From: Sipunculus nudus
Taxonomy: Eukaryota; Annelida; Sipuncula; Golfingiida; Sipunculidae
Length of the DNA stretch: 64,000 bases
Reading direction: 5' to 3'
Assembly (NCBI GenBank): GCA_026874595.1
Contig: CM049318.1
Location: forward strand, 9,090,741-9,154,740
Both the position numbers and the translations under genes were made by a program. This document shows, piece by piece, positions 51,501-57,500 of this stretch (within the stretch, counting starts at the first letter, position 1; every line of letters begins with the position of its first letter). The notes beneath the pieces are model-generated. The model was not told the origin of the DNA. It made no database searches and saw only the letters and a list, made by a program, of their open reading frames with translations.

Positions 51501-54500
51501 TTCGTTCACATAAAAAATAGTTTGGTGAGAGCTTAAGAAAGGCAATTATCAAATTAATACTAATGATAAATTATTGATTTTATTAATGATTAAAATAAAT
51601 ATAATGCTGTTTATTATGAAAAGCGGTCAGGTAACTTGGATTTTACAATACTTATATTATTTTTGTTCAGGTACTTCTACATGATCAAAGGGAGATACCC
51701 TTGGTAAAAGATCTTGGTTTTGCCGTAGCTCCAGGGACACACACACTGGTTGCGGTCAAACGAACTGAGGTAGATGAAATGACCAATTTCTTCGAGAGTT
51801 GCAGTTTTGAAAGTGAACAGAGTAGGCACTTCCGACCATGCTGTTTACATTACCTTCATGTTTGGTGTTTACCTGACTTGGTTAAAATATTGCAGTCACC
51901 AAATTTGCAACAAGGGTTTCCTAGCAATCCTTAGTTTTTTTATTTCACATACAACATACCATATAACATACAGACAATTTATACATAGCATATGTTTGAC
52001 AACCATCACAATTTAAACATAATTAAATACATACAAATACAAACTTGCGTCTCGCGTCATGTGTATTTGTCTACGCTAACCTATTCAAATATTTACTATA
52101 TCAGCATATACCTGCTCACATTAAACAAAACAAAACCAATAAGACGAGAAGTAAAATACATCAACACAATTCACAAAAAATATCCTACTCAAAAAAAAAG
52201 AAAATTGTGTAAATATGTAAATAAGTGAATATATGCGATGATCACTTTAGTAGAGGGAGGACTTTACAGGCTTTTTGGACGCAAAGACTTTATAATTCTT
52301 GTATCGCGTCCTGGTTTTTTTAGGCGCGTTTCTAGCTAGAAGTGAGATTACCTTCTTGTAAATTGTTATTTAAATTGTATTTAAACAATAAGTGAGATAG
52401 TGGTATAAAACTTGTTACCTGGTGTTTTGTTCAGTGCCATGCTCTTTAATGCTAAGTGTACTTTATTTACAAAAATCGAATTTTCTAACACCTGTGCTTC
52501 GTCCACTGTTGAATTATTAACCTGTACCGATGATAAAAAAGTCATTCCATTCAAATTTAAAATTGTATTTAAATTATAGTGAGACAGCGGTGTAAAACTC
52601 GTTACCTGGTGTTTTGTTCAGTGTCATGCTCTTTAATGCTAAGTGTACTTCATTTACAAAAAACGACTTTTCTAATACTTTTGCTTCTCAACTGATACAT
52701 TATTAACATGTACCGATGATAAAAATTCATTGGCATTCTATCTCAGTAACATAAGTCTTTCTGGAGAAATGTTCCTGATAAAACTTTTAATTTCATTCAA
52801 AATAACCATTTGGTTCGTTATCTCCCCACCATGTGTTCAAAGTTTTTGTATATTACTTTTTCTTTTGTAAATACTTAGAATTCTTTGGCCATATTCGTAC
52901 CTTTTGCACCGGGAACGAATAATTATTCCTTCGGTAAACTTGTCGTAATACATCTCTGACTCAATTTTTAATTCTGCCTACAGATTCTTGTTAAAGTCCG
53001 TGTACAATCTACACTCTAAATTTTGAATTGTATTTTCTAAATATCTTATCTTTTTCCTGGCTTTTCGTGCCTCTCGTTAAGAATAAGCTATGGTAAAACG
53101 TCGCGTTTTATATTTGAAATATTCCTACCATTTTCTCACGTCTTCCACTCTTGTCGTCATATTGATTTTCTTTTTTAAAAGAATCTTTTTAATTAATGTC
53201 AGCTAACAGCGAGCAGTTAAAACGCCTGAAACTAGGACTTTGTTGAAAATCTTTTAGAAAATCGATACTTAGTTTTATAGCTGGGCAATTGCAAATGTCG
53301 GTATGATATCACTTTCTGTAATCTATTGGTTGGGCATGATTCGAGATTCAGAAATAATCCAGACATCTTTGTCTAAGTGGATTAACAGATCTCCAAGTAA
53401 AAAGTTAAGATTCAGGGTATCTTATCCTCCATATATCACAAAATACATAGTCCTCCAATTAATGATTTAATAGGTCATATGATCTGTGTTTTAAAGGTTG
53501 GTTTGCATCATCCGTGTCTTTAACTGAAAGACAGGAATTTAAATCTCCGCCCTAAATGGAAAACGTTGAATCAGGGATATCTAAATAATCAATAGATTTG
53601 ATAACTTTGTCAAAAAAATTAACTTATTATTTAACTGATAGTTCCTTGCATAAATATTCACAAATAATATAGGGTTTTCCTGGTGTACAATATAGTATGA
53701 TAAACCTTGCAAATTAAAAGATACAGATGGAAATTCGATTGCTCATTTGATTTTACATTTCAGGATTTATATCTATTTTTATATTTATTTTTTTTTATTT
53801 GTAGATTATAAGTTTACCGGAGCCTCATGGTCGCTGTGAGCCAGGAGTAGCCCCGATATCCGACTGTATCTTTCGATGCAGGACAAAAGCAATCACCTCG
53901 AAATGCCGCTGCAGAGAACCTGCTTCTCTGAGGCCCGACACAGGTAATTATAATTAACCCTCCAGTTGTGATATTAACTTAGTTTATTTAAATCAGATCG
54001 GTGGCTTTTAACAACAATATTCATTTAATAATGATGTTCATGAAAATGATTGTAGCCAAATCCACCGACTGATATACGTTTTGCCTTTTGGTCTACTTTA
54101 AAATAATCTCCCTTTTAAAAGTATCCTGATCTATTTGCGAAATCATGTAAGCTAAAAAAAACACACACATTGACTAACGTACCGACAGAACCTGTTAAAT
54201 CTCTTTGAAAACATAAAAGTCATTGTATCCTTTATTTTGCGCGCTGAAAAATAAAAAAGCTTCATTAAAACATTCATCATGGGCTTTTCAAAACCCTTGT
54301 TATGCCAACTAGTTCCCCATAACTGTTTAACAATATATAGTTGCTATAGTTGAAATGGACAATGTTTTAAAAATTAAAATTAAATACAAAAGCGGATTTT
54401 CTGATCATTATTTCTTCTATGATAGTTTTAGCATACTTATGCCTCCAGCTACAATAAGCAATCTATTTGTGATATCTTTTAAATTAGTTGTATTGTATTT

Positions 54501-57500
54501 TAAAAACATTTTTTGCCATTGGCAAACGCAGTAACATGAGATTACACTCAGATTATTAAAGTTTTATTTCCATAGTTTTTCTATTAATCAGTAATTTTGC
54601 AGTACCGTCATGAATAGCAACCTCCTTTCCCCTGTTCTTCAAATTATTATTAACAGCAACTAATATATGTTCACGTCGTTTTGGTAAACAAGACTTGGAA
54701 TTTGGTGCAGAATGATGTAGGGATCAATTATGAATTTGATTTATAGACAGAAAGTTAAGATTTATATAGCAGTTTTATACTTTAGATTTGATAAAGAAAT
54801 TGACAAGTCTTTCAAAACTAAAAATGAAGTGGTACTACCACATGTGGAATATAACAAGATTTTCTCAATACGAACAATGCTATATATCTAATTTGTTATG
54901 TATAAAAAAATTTACCATGGTAAAAAGCTTAGAAATTCTTGCTTTTTGAAGATAAGGGGAAAAACTTTGACCGATTCAAAAGTAGATACACTTTACTGAC
55001 TATTTTTTCTCAATAAACATAGATCTGTTTGTATATTCTAGATGCTTCAGACTGCAACATGACTCAGGCATTTCCGTGTGTTCTCTACCACTGGTGTGAG
55101 TACTCTAAAATATCTTTAATTTGTTAATATTTCCATAAAAACGGTAAAGGTTTATCATGTATAGACGAACGAATATAAAAATGCATTAAATAATGATAAT
55201 ATTTATGGAATACTCTTCGAATTAAGGTATATCTTGCATAAATATTGTATATACTGTTTAATGCAAAAATAAATAATATTTTTTTATATGCCCACTAGAC
55301 AACATGAATGAACAATATACGAGCTGCAAGTGTTCCTTACCATGCCAGCGCGTGACGTATGAGCCTTTATTATCGTACGCCCATCTACAAAGTAAACAAA
55401 TCTACAAAGGAATCGAGAAGAATGTGTCAAGGCTACGGGAAAAGTTCTTGCATGCAAGAGAGGTGGCCCTACGGGGAGATCGCAGAATCGCACGGATATA
55501 CAGGGCGAAAATAGAACGAATCGTGGAGGAGGTACTTTGGAATTAAATTAATTAATCCAACGAATCGAATAGCCATTAACCATTAACAATTCCATGTAAG
55601 TTAACCTAGGAGCATGGTTTCATTAATTAAATTTACCATTTTAAAATTGGCACAGGACAAATCTGCGACAGGACAATATTATTTTCTGGTGTGACATATC
55701 AACCTTATTTATCAAACTTGTGTGTCAGTAGTACCTCTTTAAAGTGATCCTTTATTAGGCGGGTGTAATAGAAGCTGATTTTCACTCTTAGTCAGTGCAT
55801 ACTTGCAAGAACAAGCTGTGAAAAGTATCCGAAAAGTATCATTTTTTTTCCTATTTAGTATAAAGACTGTGATCTTTAATTGAAAAGAATACTCCACAAT
55901 TATCAAATATTACTCTAAAATGAGTATAATGATATACTACATAAAGTACACATAAAATTGAACCGGGTTTTCTCTTTCAGGGGGTTACCTGCCACAAAAA
56001 TATCAATCGATTCTTAGACAGATTAGACTTTAGTAATAATATCGGATCCAATGAAACGTCTAACATCATGAGTACATTTGAGATAATCCTTCAAAACGAC
56101 AACAAATTGATCGGAGAGGCGTATGCATCCAAAAACCCCTTTATATGGGAAGGAGGATCCTTCAAACGATTTTATCATTATCTTTCCATTGTGCTGGAGA
56201 TGAGAGATGGGTCATCTATACTTCAAAATATCCTACTAACCTGTGGAATCCATAGTAAAGGAGAAAACATTAACAACACCTCTGCGACAGATGATATAAA
56301 CGAAAACTGCATGGAATATTTGTCAAGGCGTCGATTCCACCTCTGGAAGCTGGAAGAAGCCATTCAAGGAATGACTGAAGAATTAAATGGTATTTTGAAG
56401 TCTGATAGTTACAGCCTGGACATAACCAGCGCGTCTGGAGAATTCAGTGTCACCTGTCTTGGTATGCGTTTTGGAACGAACGGGTCATGGGAAGCGGAGT
56501 TTAAGCGTATGGAATCGTCCGTTACGCTTCTTTCAGATACATTACCGTCAAACTGGGATGCAAAAATACAAGCCGTGGGTAGACTTCTGTCTTTCTATAA
56601 GCGAATCTCTTTGAACATTACGTTCACCAATGTTCCGCGAGTGGCCGCCTGTTCAGCACCCAGACCCTCTGAACGTAACCACGAGGATACCGAGTGTCGT
56701 AAATTCTCGGATATTTTCGAGTTGGCGATAAAACAGTGCACTGATTTGGGAAGGTTCTTCGAACCAGTCCGGCAATGTTTGATTTCCTATAAAAATGCTT
56801 TACAGAATGAAGCCCGCCTTCTTGAAGCAGCAAAACAAAGTTATCAATTTGGCAACGAAACCAATACCAGACTTAATGGAAACTTTTTGTCGGCTGAATT
56901 AATGACCTCCCTCATTGCCATCAAACGGAATCAGTCAGTCTGTCTTTATAAAGCAGAACGTTACACACGCAAGATACTGTTCTTGAAGAATAACCTCACA
57001 GCGGCTATGATTATCGCAAGCAATTTTAGAACTCCAGTACTCACCGAGCAGTTTGTGATGAGTTTAAATCTATCCGCCCATGCCAGGCAGAAGGCAATCG
57101 CTGGAGATGTTGTCATGCAGAAGATCTTACGCAAAATGTCTTCACCTAAAATTTACTTCTCGCTTCTGGCAGATGGGTTATTTTTGGACTACCATAAGGC
57201 TTTACATAAAGAACTTAGCAAGATCCTCAGTGATTCTGAAAAACTGAGAAAAAGCGCGAATAGTCTGGAACATCAGATTGAAAAATTTAACGAAGAAAAC
57301 GCCATGGATGAAAACTTTTCCTTGTAAGTATTTATATGATGTTGCATTTTTTATTAAATTCCGGTTCATCTGTCAAATTATTTAAAAATACTTGTCCCAT
57401 TTTTAATAATCTGAGTTTATTTTCATTTACATATTTTTTCTTTGTTTAGGGAAAACTACATCAAGATGGATGTCTTCTTAATGTCACTTTCGTATGAAAA

